In this document: in pieces, positions 17,143 through 25,276 of the stretch
Position numbering within the stretch: position 1 is the first letter of the stretch
Layout: every line of letters begins with the position of its first letter
Source: Halopseudomonas formosensis
GTDB taxonomy: Bacteria; Pseudomonadota; Gammaproteobacteria; Pseudomonadales; Pseudomonadaceae
Direction of reading: 5' to 3'
Assembly (NCBI RefSeq): GCF_900115905.1
Contig: NZ_FOYD01000001.1
Coordinates: forward strand, 186,001 to 250,000
Length of the DNA stretch: 64,000 nt
Made by a program: the position numbers and the translations under genes
Notes under the pieces: generated by a model
What the model was told of the DNA's origin: nothing
The model's input: the letters and a program-made list of their open reading frames with translations, nothing else
Database searches by the model: none

Positions 17143-18450
17143 TTGAAACCGGTCAAAGTGGGTATATGTGGTCTGGGCACCGTAGGCGGTGGCACCTTCA
17201 ATGTTCTGCAACGCAACGCCGAGGAGATTGCCCGCAGGGCAGGACGGGCGATTGAGGTGACCCACATTGCCACCCGGCACCCCAACCCCTCGTGCAACAT
17301 CGGCAGCCACGTCCAGGTGACCGACGACGCCCTGGCCCTGGTCAACAACCCGGAGATCGACGTCATCGTCGAGCTGATCGGCGGCTACGGTCTGGCGCTG
17401 GAAATCGTCATGCAGGCGATCGCCAACGGCAAGCATGTGGTTACCGCGAACAAGGCGCTGATCGCCGTACACGGCAACGAGATTTTCACCGCTGCCCGGG
17501 AGAAGGGCGTGATCGTCGCCTTCGAGGCCTCGGTAGCCGGTGGCATTCCGATCATCAAGGCGCTGCGTGAAGGTCTGGCGGCCAACCGCATCCAGTGGCT
17601 GGCGGGCATCATCAACGGTACCGGCAACTTCATCCTGACCGAGATGCGTGACAAGGGTCGCGCCTTCGCCGACGTGCTGGCCGAGGCCCAGGCGCTGGGT
17701 TATGCCGAAGCCGATCCGACCTTCGACGTCGAAGGTATCGACGCTGCCCACAAGCTGACCATCCTGGCCTCCATTGCCTTCGGTATTCCGCTGCAGTTCG
17801 ACAAGGCCTACACCGAGGGCATCACCAAGCTGACCACGGCAGACGTCAACTACGCGGAAGCCTTCGGTTACCGCATCAAGCACCTGGGCATTGCCCGGCG
17901 TACCGAGCAGGGCATCGAGCTGCGCGTACACCCGACGCTGATCCCGGAAAACCGGCTGCTGGCCAATGTACATGGCGTGATGAACGCCGTCATGGTCAAT
18001 GGCGATGCGGTCGGTTCTACCCTGTACTACGGCGCCGGTGCCGGTTCCGAACCCACCGCCTCGGCCGTGGTGGCGGACATCATCGACGTGGCCCGGGCCA
18101 TGAGCTGCGATCCGGACACCCGGGTGCCGCATCTGGCCTTCCGCGCGGATGCCCTGTCCGACCTGCCGGTACTGCCGGTGGGTGATGTGGAGACCGCCTA
18201 CTACCTGCGTCTGCACGCCCAGGATCGTCCGGGTGTACTGGCCCGGGTGGCCAGCATTCTCTCCGAGCGCGGTATCAATATCGAATCCATCATGCAGAAG
18301 GATGTGGAGGAGCAGGACGGCCTGGTGCCGATCATCATCCTCACCCACCGCGTACGCGAGCAGAGCATGAACGATGCCATTGCCGCGATGGAAGCCCTGG
18401 ATGAGGTCGCCAACCCGGTGATGCGCATCCGCGTGGAACAACTGGATTAA
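17143..18450 (+). CDS. hom: Homoserine dehydrogenase
   Basis: A 435-residue NAD(P)H-dependent enzyme that reduces aspartate semialdehyde to homoserine for threonine and methionine. The nucleotide-binding fold begins 'VGICGLGTVGGGTFNVL'; the catalytic region has 'TANKALIAVHG' and 'GIINGTGNFILTEM' and 'YAEADPTFDVEGIDAAHKL'. A C-terminal ACT domain ('RPGVLARVASILSERGINIES') implies feedback inhibition by threonine. The start is TTG at 17143, fitting conserved N termini in pseudomonads, though its ribosome-binding site is weak. thrC follows after 90 bases. Confidence 0.96.
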   Translation: MKPVKVGICGLGTVGGGTFNVLQRNAEEIARRAGRAIEVTHIATRHPNPSCNIGSHVQVTDDALALVNNPEIDVIVELIGGYGLALEIVMQAIANGKHVVTANKALIAVHGNEIFTAAREKGVIVAFEASVAGGIPIIKALREGLAANRIQWLAGIINGTGNFILTEMRDKGRAFADVLAEAQALGYAEADPTFDVEGIDAAHKLTILASIAFGIPLQFDKAYTEGITKLTTADVNYAEAFGYRIKHLGIARRTEQGIELRVHPTLIPENRLLANVHGVMNAVMVNGDAVGSTLYYGAGAGSEPTASAVVADIIDVARAMSCDPDTRVPHLAFRADALSDLPVLPVGDVETAYYLRLHAQDRPGVLARVASILSERGINIESIMQKDVEEQDGLVPIIILTHRVREQSMNDAIAAMEALDEVANPVMRIRVEQLD

Positions 18451-18467
18451 TCAGCTGCAGGCGACAG

Positions 18468-18519
18468 GCGGCAGGCTACAGGCAGAACAGCTTGTGGCTT
18501 GCAGCTTGTAGCTTGCCGC
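18468..18519 (+). repeat. Inverted and tandem repeat element between hom and thrC
   Basis: A 16-base-pair RNA stem (18468-18483 against 18504-18519, two G-U pairs) surrounds a loop of 20 bases. The right side contains two 14-base tandem units, AGCTTGTGGCTTGC and AGCTTGTAGCTTGC (18489-18516), differing at one base. A further small palindrome, CAAACC-GAA-GGTTTG (18521-18535), ends five bases before thrC. It may be a dispersed genomic repeat or a regulatory mRNA structure. Confidence 0.7.
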
Positions 18520-18540
18520 TCAAACCGAAGGTTTGAAGAT

Positions 18541-19947
18541 ATGCGTTATATAAGCACCCGGGGCCAGGCCCCCGCCCTGAATTTCGAAGACGTGCTGCTG
18601 GCCGGTCTGGCTTCCGACGGTGGCCTCTATGTGCCGGAGAACCTGCCGCGCTTCACCCTGGAGGAGATCGCCTCCTGGAACGGTCTGCCCTACCATGAGC
18701 TGGCCTTCCGGGTCATGCGTCCGTTCGTCGCCGAGAGCATCAGCGATGCGGACTTCAAGGCCATCCTCGAGGATACCTATGCCGGCTTCGCCCACAGCGC
18801 CGTGGCGCCGTTGCGTCAGCTGGACACCAACGAGTGGGTGATGGAGCTGTTCCATGGCCCGACGCTGGCCTTCAAGGACTTCGCCCTGCAACTGCTGGGT
18901 CGTCTGCTGGACCACTTCCTGACCAAGCGCGGCGAGCGCGTGGTGATCATGGGCGCAACTTCCGGTGACACCGGCTCGGCGGCCATCGAGGGTTGCCGCC
19001 GCTGCGAGAACGTGGACATCTTCATCCTGCATCCGCACAACCGGGTATCCGAAGTGCAGCGCCGGCAGATGACCACCATCCTCGGCGACAACATCCACAA
19101 CATCGCCATCGAAGGCAACTTCGACGACTGCCAGGAAATGGTCAAGGCCAGCTTCGCCGACCAGGGCTTCCTCAAAGGCACCCGGCTGGTGGCGGTCAAC
19201 TCGATCAACTGGGCGCGGATCATGGCCCAGATCGTCTACTACTTCCATGCCGCCCTGCAGCTGGGCGGGCCGCTGCGCTCCATGGCCTTCTCGGTGCCCA
19301 CCGGCAACTTCGGCGACATCTTCGCCGGCTACCTGGCGCGCAACATGGGGCTGCCGATCAGCCAGCTGGTAGTGGCGACCAACCGCAACGACATCCTGCA
19401 CCGCTTCATGAGCGGCAACCAGTATGACAAGGACACCCTGCACCCGTCGCTGTCGCCGTCCATGGACATCATGGTTTCCTCCAACTTCGAGCGCCTGCTG
19501 TTCGACCTGCATGGTCGCAACGGCGCCCTGGTGAAGGACCTGATGGACAGCTTCCGGCAGAACGGCAAGCTGTCGGTCGAGCCCGAGCGCTGGACCGAAG
19601 CCCGTCGCCTGTTCGATTCGCTGGCAGTGGATGACGAGGCGACCTGCGCGACCATCGCCGAGGTCCACGCCCAATGTGGCGAGGTACTGGATCCGCACAC
19701 TGCCATCGGCGTACGTGCAGCCCGCGAGTGCCGCCGCAGCATGAGCACCCCGATGATCACCCTGGGTACCGCGCACCCGGTCAAGTTCCCGGATGCGGTG
19801 CGCAAGGCGGGTGTGGTCGAGCCGCAGCTGCCGCCGCACCTGGCGGATCTGTTCGACCGTGAAGAGCGCTGCACTGTGCTGCCGAACAGTCTCACCGAGA
19901 TCCAGCAGTTCGTCTCCGCCCACGGCAATCGTGGCAAGCCGCTGTAA
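18541..19947 (+). CDS. thrC: Threonine synthase
   Basis: A 468-residue PLP enzyme converting O-phosphohomoserine to threonine. The lysine that binds PLP is in 'HGPTLAFKDFALQLLG', and the phosphate loop is in 'GATSGDTGSAAIEG'. Length and sequence fit the longer gammaproteobacterial/yeast-type threonine synthases. ATG at 18541 is chosen over an upstream in-frame start because conserved sequence begins 'MRYISTRG'. Co-transcribed with hom, with a repeat element in the gap between them. Confidence 0.96.
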   Translation: MRYISTRGQAPALNFEDVLLAGLASDGGLYVPENLPRFTLEEIASWNGLPYHELAFRVMRPFVAESISDADFKAILEDTYAGFAHSAVAPLRQLDTNEWVMELFHGPTLAFKDFALQLLGRLLDHFLTKRGERVVIMGATSGDTGSAAIEGCRRCENVDIFILHPHNRVSEVQRRQMTTILGDNIHNIAIEGNFDDCQEMVKASFADQGFLKGTRLVAVNSINWARIMAQIVYYFHAALQLGGPLRSMAFSVPTGNFGDIFAGYLARNMGLPISQLVVATNRNDILHRFMSGNQYDKDTLHPSLSPSMDIMVSSNFERLLFDLHGRNGALVKDLMDSFRQNGKLSVEPERWTEARRLFDSLAVDDEATCATIAEVHAQCGEVLDPHTAIGVRAARECRRSMSTPMITLGTAHPVKFPDAVRKAGVVEPQLPPHLADLFDREERCTVLPNSLTEIQQFVSAHGNRGKPL

Positions 19948-19965
19948 GGCTGTTCCTCCCCGATA

Positions 19966-19986
19966 ACGGCCCGCTCTGCGGGCTGT
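19966..19986 (+). terminator. Probable terminator after thrC
   Basis: ACGGCCCGC-TCT-GCGGGCTGT forms a nine-base-pair stem with one G-U pair, 18 bases after the thrC stop. The following run (TGTCC) is only weakly T-rich, so termination may be partial. Confidence 0.55.
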
Positions 19987-20088
19987 TGTCCTGATCACAC
20001 CAATTTGCAGGCACCAATAACCGGAACTGGTTGTCCCACCCTGTAGCCTCGCTTACTGCTGATGCGAGATGACAGGAGTTGACTCTGC

Positions 20089-20520
20089 ATGCTCTGGTTC
20101 CTGGTGTTGCACATCATTGCCCTGCTGTTGTGGGTGGCGGCCCTGCTGTACCTGCCGGCGCTCATCGCTGCCCGTCGGGCGCATCTCCTGCCGGTGCAGT
20201 CCCCGCAGAACCCACACAATTCCATCGAACGCATGGTCTTCACCCGGGTGGCAACACCAGCTGCCCTGACCGCCATCATCGCCGGCACCCTGGTGTTCGT
20301 CATCGACCGGAATATCAATCCCTGGCTGATCATCAAGCTGACCCTGGTCACCGGACTGGTGCTCTGCCATGTGACCGTGGGGGCCCTGATCCTGCGGGTG
20401 GAGCGCGGCGGCACCCCGCTGGTGCCGGCCTGCATCGCCCTGGCGGTGGGGGTAATGCTGCTGATCGGCCTGATCCTCTGGCTGGTGCTGGCCAAGCCGA
20501 CCATGGGGCTGCTGTCATGA
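20089..20520 (+). CDS. CopD/HemJ-like four-helix membrane protein
   Basis: A 143-residue inner-membrane protein with four predicted helices. Histidines in 'LVLHIIALLLWVAALLYLP' and 'LVLCHVTVGALILRV' may bind heme or copper, as in CopD and HemJ relatives. CAGGAG precedes the ATG. It sits at the edge of the oxidase cluster, which suggests a role in heme or copper supply, but that is inferred from context. It ends two bases before the opposing DUF2231 gene. Confidence 0.7.
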   Translation: MLWFLVLHIIALLLWVAALLYLPALIAARRAHLLPVQSPQNPHNSIERMVFTRVATPAALTAIIAGTLVFVIDRNINPWLIIKLTLVTGLVLCHVTVGALILRVERGGTPLVPACIALAVGVMLLIGLILWLVLAKPTMGLLS

Positions 20521-20522
20521 AC

Positions 20523-20999
20523 TCACTGCGGTTTGCTCGGCTCCGGGGCCTCCTCGTACTCCACCCCCACCGCATGGTCGTACACCAGCTGGCCGCCGAA
20601 ATAGCTGGTCAGGGCAATGGTAGCGCCGCTCACCAGGGACAGGAACAGGCCCCAGGGCAGGATGGCGGCCTCCGCCTGATCGATGCGCAGCAGCCAGTTG
20701 AGGGTCGCCAGCGACATCAGCATCACCGCCAGGATGGCATGGCACCAGGCGGTGATCAGCCGGCGGATGCCGGCGACGATCAACAGATCCAGCAGGCCGA
20801 CGCTGCCCGACAGCCAGCCGCCGACCACACCGACCCCGACCAGCCAGAGGCTGGCCCTGGCCCAGAAGTAGTCGCCGGTAAGGATCCACGCCAGATCGGT
20901 TCCTATCAGGCCGATCAGTGCCGCCACCGGAAAGTGGATCAGCATCGGGTGCAGCGGGTGGCCGCCGATGGCCATTTTGCTGGAGATGGATTCGGACAT
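20523..20999 (-). CDS. DUF2231 family membrane protein
   Basis: A 158-residue inner-membrane protein with the DUF2231 signature 'GGHPLHPMLIHFPVAALIG' and about four helices; histidines at the helix ends could hold heme or a metal. Function is not established for the family, though members are often found near respiratory genes. It is divergent from the subunit II gene, from which it is separated by about 54 bases, so their promoters probably overlap. Confidence 0.8.
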   Translation of the reverse strand: MSESISSKMAIGGHPLHPMLIHFPVAALIGLIGTDLAWILTGDYFWARASLWLVGVGVVGGWLSGSVGLLDLLIVAGIRRLITAWCHAILAVMLMSLATLNWLLRIDQAEAAILPWGLFLSLVSGATIALTSYFGGQLVYDHAVGVEYEEAPEPSKPQ

Positions 21000-21053
21000 G
21001 TACGGGTTGCTCCTGTCGGTGATGCCAGGCGCCGTCGGCTGCCTGTTGCAAGT

Positions 21054-21749
21054 GTGGCAGTCCGCACCGGGATCTGCCTGCTTTCACTGACTATGACCGC
21101 ATGCAGCGGCCCTTATTCCGCCCTTGATCCAGCGGGCCCTGCTGCGCTGGATGTTGCCCGCCTGTGGTGGGCCATGGCGAGCTTTGCGGTCGTTACCCTG
21201 CTGGTGGTGGTATCCCTCTGGCTGTATGCCGTCAAGCGCCGCCCCGGCGAGCTGGATGCGGCCCGGGCGCGCCGTATCCAGAATCGCTGGATCATCGGCG
21301 GCGGCCTGATCCTGCCCATTTCCAGCATGGCGCTGCTGCTGGTCTTCGGCATACCCATCGGCTACCGCATGCTGCCCCTGCCGGTGGCCGGACAGCAGGT
21401 GCTGCAGATCGAGGTCACCGGCCATCAGTGGTGGTGGCAGGTACGTTACCCGGAGGCGGATATCGAGCTGCGCAACGAGCTGCACATTCCCGCCGGCCAG
21501 CCGGTGGACCTGCAGCTGACCAGCAACGACGTGATCCATGCCTTCTGGGTGCCGCGTCTGGGCGGCAAGCTCGACATGCTGCCGGGCCGGACCAATGTAC
21601 TGCGGCTGCAGGCCGACCAGCCGGGTACCTACCACGGCCAGTGTGCCGAGTTCTGCGGCACCGGCCATGCCCACATGAAATTCACCGTACATGCCCATGC
21701 CCCGGATGACTTTGCGGCATGGCTGGAGGGCGCTGACCGCGATGAGTGA
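21054..21749 (+). CDS. coxB: Cytochrome c oxidase subunit II (CuA lipoprotein)
   Basis: A 231-residue subunit II. The GTG at 21054 gives a short lipoprotein signal with lipobox 'LTMTAC'; the next in-frame ATG would remove it. Two transmembrane helices follow, then 'EVTGHQWWWQVRYP'. The CuA site is complete: His in 'VIHAFWVP' and 'GQCAEFCGTGHAHM' (two Cys, Glu, His, Met). No fused cytochrome c domain. It passes electrons from cytochrome c to subunit I. Its end overlaps the subunit I gene by eight bases. The upstream ribosome-binding site is weak, so the start carries some doubt. Confidence 0.88.
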   Translation: MAVRTGICLLSLTMTACSGPYSALDPAGPAALDVARLWWAMASFAVVTLLVVVSLWLYAVKRRPGELDAARARRIQNRWIIGGGLILPISSMALLLVFGIPIGYRMLPLPVAGQQVLQIEVTGHQWWWQVRYPEADIELRNELHIPAGQPVDLQLTSNDVIHAFWVPRLGGKLDMLPGRTNVLRLQADQPGTYHGQCAEFCGTGHAHMKFTVHAHAPDDFAAWLEGADRDE

Positions 21750-24246
21750 TCAACAGCAGAACAGGGCGCGGCTGCACCGCGAGTACGACAGGGTCTGGGG
21801 CAATTGGCCGGGCTGGGGTGCGCTGGCGGCGGTCAACCACACCTCGGTCGGGCTGCGCTTCATAGTCACCGGGCTGGTGTTCTTCCTGATCGGCGGGGTG
21901 CTGTCGATGCTGATGCGCACCCAGCTGGCGCTGCCCGAGCAGGACATCATCGGGCCGGAGCTGTACAACCAGCTGTTCACCATGCACGGCACCCTGATGA
22001 TGTTCCTGTTCGCCATCCCGGTGCTGGAAGGGGTGGCCATGTATCTGATTCCGAAGATGATCGGCGCCCGCGACCTGCCGTTCCCGCGGGTCGGTGCCAT
22101 GGGCTACTACTGCTATCTGTTCGGCGGGCTGATCATCCTCTCCAGCATGGCCCTGAGCATTGCCCCGGATTCGGGCTGGTTCATGTATACCCCCCTGAGC
22201 AGCAGCACCTACTCGCCCGGGCCCGGATCGGACTTCTGGCTGCTGGGCATCACCTTCGTCGAGATCTCTTCGGTCAGCGGCGCGATCGAGCTGCTGGTGG
22301 CCATTATGCGTACCCGCAGTAACGGCATGAGCCTGACCCGCATGCCGATCTTCTGCTGGTACATCATGGTCATGGCGCTGATGATCATTGTCGGCTTCCC
22401 GCCGCTGATTCTGGCCAGCATCCTGCTGGAGCTGGAGCGCGCCGCGGGTTTCGTGTTCTTCGAGGTGGCCGGCGGTGGCGACCCGCTGCTGTGGCAGCAC
22501 CTGTTCTGGCTGTTCGGTCACCCGGAGGTGTACATCAGCTTCCTGCCGGCGGCCGGTATCGTCTCGACCCTGCTGCCGGTGTTCGCCCAGCGGCCGATCG
22601 TCGGCTACCGCTGGCTGGTTCTGGCGGTGATCACCATGGGCTTCATCAGCTTCGGGCTCTGGGTGCATCACATGTTCACGGTGGGCATCCCGCAGCTGGC
22701 CCAGGCCTTCTTCTCCCTGGCCAGCATGCTGGTGGCCATTCCCACGGCGATCCAGATCTTTGCCTGGCTGGCCACCCTGTGGACCGGGCGGGTGGTCTGG
22801 AGCCTGCCGATGCTGTGGATTCTGGGCTTTCTGATCATCTTCGTCGCCGGCGGTCTGACCGGTGTGATGCTGGCGCTGGTGCCCTTCAACTGGCAGGTGC
22901 ATGACACCCACTTCGTGGTCGCCCACATGCACTACGTGCTGGTCGGCGGCATGCTGTTCCCGCTGATCGCCGGCCTGTATTACTGGCTGCCCCACGTGTC
23001 CGGGCGCATGCCTTCGGAGCTGCTCGGCCGCTGGGCCTTCTGGCTGGTGTTCGTCGGCTTCAACATGACCTTCCTGCTTATGCATGTCACCGGTCTGCTG
23101 GGCATGCCGCGGCGGATCTACACCTATCAGGCCGGGCTGGGCTGGGACTGGCTCAACCTGCTGTCCTCCATCGGCGGCTTCGTCATGGCCATGGGCGTGG
23201 GCATGCTGATCGTGGATCTGCTGCTGCATTTCCGCTTCGGTCGCCTGGCCCCGCGCAATCCCTGGAACGCCGATACCCTGGAATGGGCGGTTGACATGCC
23301 GGTGACCACCTACAACTTCATCAGTCTGCCGGACATCGGCAGCCGGCATCCCCTGTGGGACGATCGCCAGTTGCCCGAGCGGCTGGAGAGCGGGCAGGGC
23401 GGGCTGGTGGAGATTCAGGCGGATCGGCGGGTGACCTGGGGATCCGATGCCGTGACCGGGCAGGTCCGCGAAGTCGTGCATGTGCCGTCGAACTCCTGGC
23501 TGCCACTGCAGACCGGGGTGTTGCTGGCGGTGGTCTGTCTGGGGCTGCTGACCAAGTTCTACTGGGTGGCCCTGGGTGCGTCGCTGCTGGCGCTGCTGGT
23601 GATACTGCGCTGGAGCTGGCACAACGGCGGACATCCACTGGCGGCGCCGCTGCGTGATGACGACCCGCAGGACCCGCCGCTGCACTCGCGTACCTGCGAC
23701 GGTCCGGGGCGCTGGGGCATGCTGTCCACCCTGCTGGCCAACGGTTCGCTGTTTGCCTGCCTGCTGTTCGGCTGGTTCTATTTCTGGACGGTCTCGCCCC
23801 AGTGGCAGGTTCCTGCCCAAGCGCCGCTGTCAGCCACGCCGCTGTTGCTGGCCGGGCTGCTGCTCAGTGCGGCGGCGCTGCTCTACCACCGGCTGACGGT
23901 GCGACTCTGTCGGGGGCAGGCGCAGGGCCTGGCCGGAGGTCTCTGGCTGTGCACTGCACTGGGTCTGGGCCACAGCCTGGTGATCCTGTGGCTGATGCTG
24001 GACGCTCAGCTGACACCTCGCAGCCTGGCCCATGATGCGGTGCTGGCGGTGATGCTCGGCTATCTGCTGTTCCATGGGGTGCTGGCAACCCTGCTGACGC
24101 TGCTGCAGGCCCTGCGTGTGCGGCTGGGCTATGTGGGGGTGCGCCTGCCCTACGAGCCGATGGTCCTGCGACCGCTGTGGAGCTATACCCTGGGCGTGTT
24201 CTGGATCGCCCTGGCCGGTTTCTTCCTCATGCCCATGGCCTGGTAA
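21742..24246 (+). CDS. Cytochrome c oxidase subunit I/III fusion with altered proton channels
   Basis: An 834-residue protein: heme-copper oxidase subunit I (about 1-560) fused to a subunit III-like membrane domain (about 590-834). Heme and copper ligands are present: 'FTMHGTLMMF', His260 and Tyr264 in 'GHPEVYISFLP', 'WVHHMFT', 'HDTHFVVAHMHYVLVGG'. The residue aligning with the K-channel Lys362 of R. sphaeroides is Gln338 ('PTAIQIFAW'), 78 residues after the CuB His in both. Asp111 and Glu262 remain, but the D-channel asparagines N121, N139, N140 align with Met, Gly, Ala. It should reduce oxygen, but pumping may differ. Confidence 0.9.
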   Translation: MSDQQQNRARLHREYDRVWGNWPGWGALAAVNHTSVGLRFIVTGLVFFLIGGVLSMLMRTQLALPEQDIIGPELYNQLFTMHGTLMMFLFAIPVLEGVAMYLIPKMIGARDLPFPRVGAMGYYCYLFGGLIILSSMALSIAPDSGWFMYTPLSSSTYSPGPGSDFWLLGITFVEISSVSGAIELLVAIMRTRSNGMSLTRMPIFCWYIMVMALMIIVGFPPLILASILLELERAAGFVFFEVAGGGDPLLWQHLFWLFGHPEVYISFLPAAGIVSTLLPVFAQRPIVGYRWLVLAVITMGFISFGLWVHHMFTVGIPQLAQAFFSLASMLVAIPTAIQIFAWLATLWTGRVVWSLPMLWILGFLIIFVAGGLTGVMLALVPFNWQVHDTHFVVAHMHYVLVGGMLFPLIAGLYYWLPHVSGRMPSELLGRWAFWLVFVGFNMTFLLMHVTGLLGMPRRIYTYQAGLGWDWLNLLSSIGGFVMAMGVGMLIVDLLLHFRFGRLAPRNPWNADTLEWAVDMPVTTYNFISLPDIGSRHPLWDDRQLPERLESGQGGLVEIQADRRVTWGSDAVTGQVREVVHVPSNSWLPLQTGVLLAVVCLGLLTKFYWVALGASLLALLVILRWSWHNGGHPLAAPLRDDDPQDPPLHSRTCDGPGRWGMLSTLLANGSLFACLLFGWFYFWTVSPQWQVPAQAPLSATPLLLAGLLLSAAALLYHRLTVRLCRGQAQGLAGGLWLCTALGLGHSLVILWLMLDAQLTPRSLAHDAVLAVMLGYLLFHGVLATLLTLLQALRVRLGYVGVRLPYEPMVLRPLWSYTLGVFWIALAGFFLMPMAW

Positions 24247-24255
24247 GGAGATTCC

Positions 24256-24600
24256 ATGCGCTGGCGCCCTCACCATCCGGTTCACCTGATTCTCGGCCTG
24301 TGCGTCTGGTCGATCTGGTTCGTGGTGCTCTACGGCGGTTTGTCGGTGGCCTGTCAGCTGACGCCGCCGGAGCCGCAGCAGGGACCGTTCAACTGGCTCA
24401 ATGTGCTGCTCTGGCTGTCTACCCTGGTGGTGGTCGGCTTGCTGCTCTGGGCCGCCCGCGTGCTGTGGCGTGCGGCGCCCCGGGCCGAACAGCCCCTGGG
24501 CCGGCATATCGGTGTTACCTCCGCGGGGCTCTATCTGGTCTCCGCCTTCTCCACCCTGGCCGTGGCGATGCCCGTGCTCTTTCTTCCGCCCTGCATCTGA
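24256..24600 (+). CDS. Small three-helix membrane protein of the oxidase cluster
   Basis: A 114-residue protein with three predicted helices (about 12-30, 47-66 and 87-108). I recognise no family. It begins nine bases after the oxidase gene, with AAGGAG before the ATG, and precedes an ExoD-like gene. By position it could be a small oxidase subunit or assembly factor; this is inferred only from context. Confidence 0.75.
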   Translation: MRWRPHHPVHLILGLCVWSIWFVVLYGGLSVACQLTPPEPQQGPFNWLNVLLWLSTLVVVGLLLWAARVLWRAAPRAEQPLGRHIGVTSAGLYLVSAFSTLAVAMPVLFLPPCI

Positions 24601-24609
24601 GGACCTTCA

Positions 24610-25194
24610 ATGGCCGAAAAGCTGACCAGTCTGGAACAACTGCTCGATCGCATGGACGAAGCCCGGGAAGGGCAGAACACGGTTTCCCTGGAACGCCTGA
24701 TGGACACCATAGGCCGGCGTTCCTTCGGACCCATGCTGCTGCTGATCGGCGTCATCCTGGTCTCGCCGCTGAGCGGTATTCCGGGGCTGCCCTCGACCAT
24801 GGGGGTCGCCGTATTCCTGCTGTCGCTGCAGATGCTGCTGCGGCGCAAATACATCTGGTTACCCGGCTGGATACTGCGGCGCAGTATCAGTGAGGAAAAG
24901 CTGGCTACCGCCGCCGGCTGGATGCGCCGGCCGGCAAGGGTCGTCGATCGCTTCCTGCGCGAGCGGCTGAGTTTTCTGGTGGATGGCCCGGCCAGCTGGC
25001 CGCTGGCCCTGCTGAGCCTGCTGCTGGCCATAACCCTGCCGCTGCTCGAACCCCTGCCATTTGCCGCCAGCAGTGCCGGCGTGGCACTGACCTGCATCGG
25101 TCTGGCGATGATTGCCCATGACGGGGTGCTGGCGGTGATCGCCTACGGCGTGGTGCTGGCCGTGGCCGGGGTGCTGGCCTGGAACTTCCTGTAA
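24610..25194 (+). CDS. ExoD family membrane protein
   Basis: A 194-residue protein of the ExoD family, first linked to exopolysaccharide synthesis in rhizobia. Features are the N-terminal 'LEQLLDRM' helix, 'RRSFGPMLLLIGVILVSPLSGIPG', and repeated hydrophobic segments at the C terminus. Its biochemical role is unknown. It lies nine bases after the small oxidase-cluster gene and 82 bases before opgG, so it may belong to either unit. Confidence 0.85.
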   Translation: MAEKLTSLEQLLDRMDEAREGQNTVSLERLMDTIGRRSFGPMLLLIGVILVSPLSGIPGLPSTMGVAVFLLSLQMLLRRKYIWLPGWILRRSISEEKLATAAGWMRRPARVVDRFLRERLSFLVDGPASWPLALLSLLLAITLPLLEPLPFAASSAGVALTCIGLAMIAHDGVLAVIAYGVVLAVAGVLAWNFL

Positions 25195-25276
25195 CTGTCG
25201 GCGACTTCCACTGTCTGATGCAAAGCCCCCTTGGCACGCAGCCTTTCAACGCTTTCCCAACAGGAGTTTGTACAGG

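Noticed and set aside
18451-18540. CRISPR-like repeat array
   Set aside because: Only two short adjacent units with no spacers; better explained as a tandem duplication within a hairpin.
20079-21053. A long plus-strand protein fused to subunit II across 20079-21749
   Set aside because: The first 325 residues are a shadow of the CopD-like and DUF2231 genes; the subunit II lipoprotein signal starts only at 21054.
24184-25213. AlgU-type promoter before opgG from a GAACTT at 25184 and TCTGA near 25216
   Set aside because: The spacing is 26 bases, far beyond the 16-17 needed, so the match is not meaningful.
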